A DNA stretch of 32,069 bases, taken from contig JAUHZF010000065.1 of the NCBI GenBank assembly GCA_030426145.1, positions 1-32,069 of the forward strand. Reading direction: 5' to 3'. The position numbers were made by a program, and so were the translations under genes. How positions within the stretch are numbered: position 1 is the stretch's first letter; each line of letters opens with the position of its first letter. Shown here piece after piece: positions 31,105 to 32,069 of this stretch. Below the pieces are notes generated by a model. It had not been told where the DNA came from. It ran no database searches and worked only from the letters and a program-made list of their open reading frames with translations. This DNA is from Polyangia bacterium (lineage in GTDB: Bacteria; Myxococcota_A; Polyangia; Polyangiales; Polyangiaceae).

Positions 31105-32069
31105 TCAGCGGTAGAAGGTGCCGCGGGTGATGACGAAGCTCTGCTCTTCGCCGTCGCGCTCGATGACCACCCTCACGTTGGTGCCCACGTCGCCCCGCAG
31201 CGTCTGCACGGCCATGGGCACCGACCAGCCTTCGATGTCCTGGCCGTCGATGCTGAGAACGCGGTCGTACCGCTTCAGGCCCGCGCGTGCAGCCGGGCCA
31301 TCCTCGACCACGACCCCCACCGCGATGTGACCCTTGCGGGGGACGAGCACGGCTCCAATGCCGGTGAACTCGGTCTTGTCGCCTTCGGTCAGCTCGATGT
31401 CGAGCTGCGCCTCCCCATTGCCGTCGGTGGTGATCCCCGACAGGACCCGTGACGTGAAGCCCTTCTTGAAGGCGCGAATCGAGAAGGGTCCCTTGGGCAT
31501 TCCGGGGAGCTCGTAGCGGCCATCGACGTCGGTGGTGGCCGGGCTCATGGTGTTGGGCGCCGTCATGCTCAAGCGGTCGACCGAGACCCTCACCCCTTCG
31601 ATGGGCTGACCGCCCGCATCCGTCACGGTGCCGAAGAGCACACCGCCGAGCCCGGCCTGGATGCGGATCCCCTCTACCGGCTCACCATCCTCGACGGTGA
31701 TCTCATCGCTCATGGCGGGGGGCCGGCCGTCGGCGGAGGCGACGAGGACGAAGCGGCCTGGAGGGAGCTTGTCGACGAGAAAGGTTCCGTCGTCGGCCGT
31801 CTTGCCCCGCGAGCGCACGAACTTCCGAGCCTTGCCGTCGGTGGGAAGATATTGCTCGACCGACACCTGCGCCCCCGGCAGGGGGTCGCCGTTCTCGTCG
31901 ACGACGGTGCCCGAGATCCCGGCCGGCGCGCGGAGGTCGAGGTCGTTGCCCTTCCCCTTCTTCACCCGTCGGGTCTTCGATGCGCCGAACAGCGGATGCG
32001 TTGCGCGGACCTCGCAACCCGCCGCTCGAGGAGGCAGGGAGTACTCCCCGTACATGTCCGTCACCGCCG
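31105..32069 (-). CDS. Carboxypeptidase-regulatory-like repeats plus C-terminal PDZ, 5' truncated by the window edge
   Basis: The last 321 codons or so are visible; the frame is open to the right edge, and the GTG at 32064 is inside a repeat (VTDMYGEYSLP), so the true start is outside. Three carboxypeptidase-D regulatory-like beta modules are seen: the end of one (YGEYSLPPRAAGCEVRAT), then GISGTVVDENGDPLPGAQVSVEQ and GVLFGTVTDAGGQPIEGVRVSV. These are followed by DVDGRYELPGMPKGPFSIRAFKKGF. The C-terminal 80 residues form a PDZ domain (GIGAVL, VEDGPAARAGLKRYDRVLSIDGQDIEGW, ending FVITRGTFYR). Such proteins are usually exported and adhesive or scaffold-like. It is convergent with rlpA, 18 bp apart. 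Confidence 0.82.
   Translation of the reverse strand, partial: AVTDMYGEYSLPPRAAGCEVRATHPLFGASKTRRVKKGKGNDLDLRAPAGISGTVVDENGDPLPGAQVSVEQYLPTDGKARKFVRSRGKTADDGTFLVDKLPPGRFVLVASADGRPPAMSDEITVEDGEPVEGIRIQAGLGGVLFGTVTDAGGQPIEGVRVSVDRLSMTAPNTMSPATTDVDGRYELPGMPKGPFSIRAFKKGFTSRVLSGITTDGNGEAQLDIELTEGDKTEFTGIGAVLVPRKGHIAVGVVVEDGPAARAGLKRYDRVLSIDGQDIEGWSVPMAVQTLRGDVGTNVRVVIERDGEEQSFVITRGTFYR

Overview
The window is GC-rich, densely coding bacterial chromosome. It most likely comes from a myxobacterium (phylum Myxococcota, probably a Polyangia-type lineage). The reasons are strong G/C bias at third codon positions, an unusual density of predicted lipoproteins with Gly-, Ser/Thr- or Gly/Met-rich spacers after the lipobox Cys, a zinc-ribbon/TPR membrane protein of myxobacterial style, and several families I associate with that group. 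I see no rRNA, tRNA, CRISPR array, phage module or transposase gene. The assignment is an inference from composition and protein style.

Layout. 1-2011: the end of an SGNH-hydrolase-like gene, convergent with an Asp-box beta-propeller lipoprotein. 2012-6647: a polyamine-related locus in which a DUF4178/zinc-ribbon protein is divergent from a membrane-fused aminopropyltransferase, itself translationally coupled to an FAD amine-oxidase-like protein. 6651-9587: two tandem paralogous small beta-rich proteins, glycine decarboxylase subunit 2 (gcvPB) and a lipoprotein. 9653-12036: a small basic-tailed protein, a TTG-start gene of a recognisable myxobacterial type, a Cys-rich small lipoprotein and a TPR protein. 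12197-13558: a DsbD-like thiol-disulfide transporter with a candidate operator. 13674-16205: two lipoproteins, the second a seven-repeat SBBP propeller. 16325-20140: a 1271-aa zinc-ribbon / LPMP-repeat / membrane / TPR protein. 20171-22389: a DUF2341-LamG lipoprotein and a YegS-type lipid kinase. 22390-23573: a 1.2-kb non-coding repeat island. 23574-27278: three more lipoprotein or outer-membrane genes. 27303-28535: a class I aminotransferase. 28655-31086: a coupled small lipoprotein, GT2-TPR glycosyltransferase and RlpA-like operon. 31105 to the end: the C-terminal part of a carboxypeptidase-regulatory-domain/PDZ protein.

Most genes build or decorate the cell envelope: eleven of the 23 genes carry a lipobox-like signal and three of these encode seven-repeat beta-propellers of three different families. 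The main signals not explained by genes are these. (i) The repeat island is bounded by a perfect 13-bp inverted repeat (22393-22405 and 23366-23378) and contains a 25-copy heptamer array, a 167-bp direct duplication, a triplicated 21-bp motif and a 24-bp array. (ii) A long inverted repeat (24592-24661) would bury the Shine-Dalgarno of a lipoprotein mRNA. (iii) Several genes have a -10-like TAnnnT 6-7 nt before the start codon, suggesting leaderless transcripts. (iv) A perfect 13-bp palindrome lies directly downstream of a -10-like box before the dsbD-like gene.
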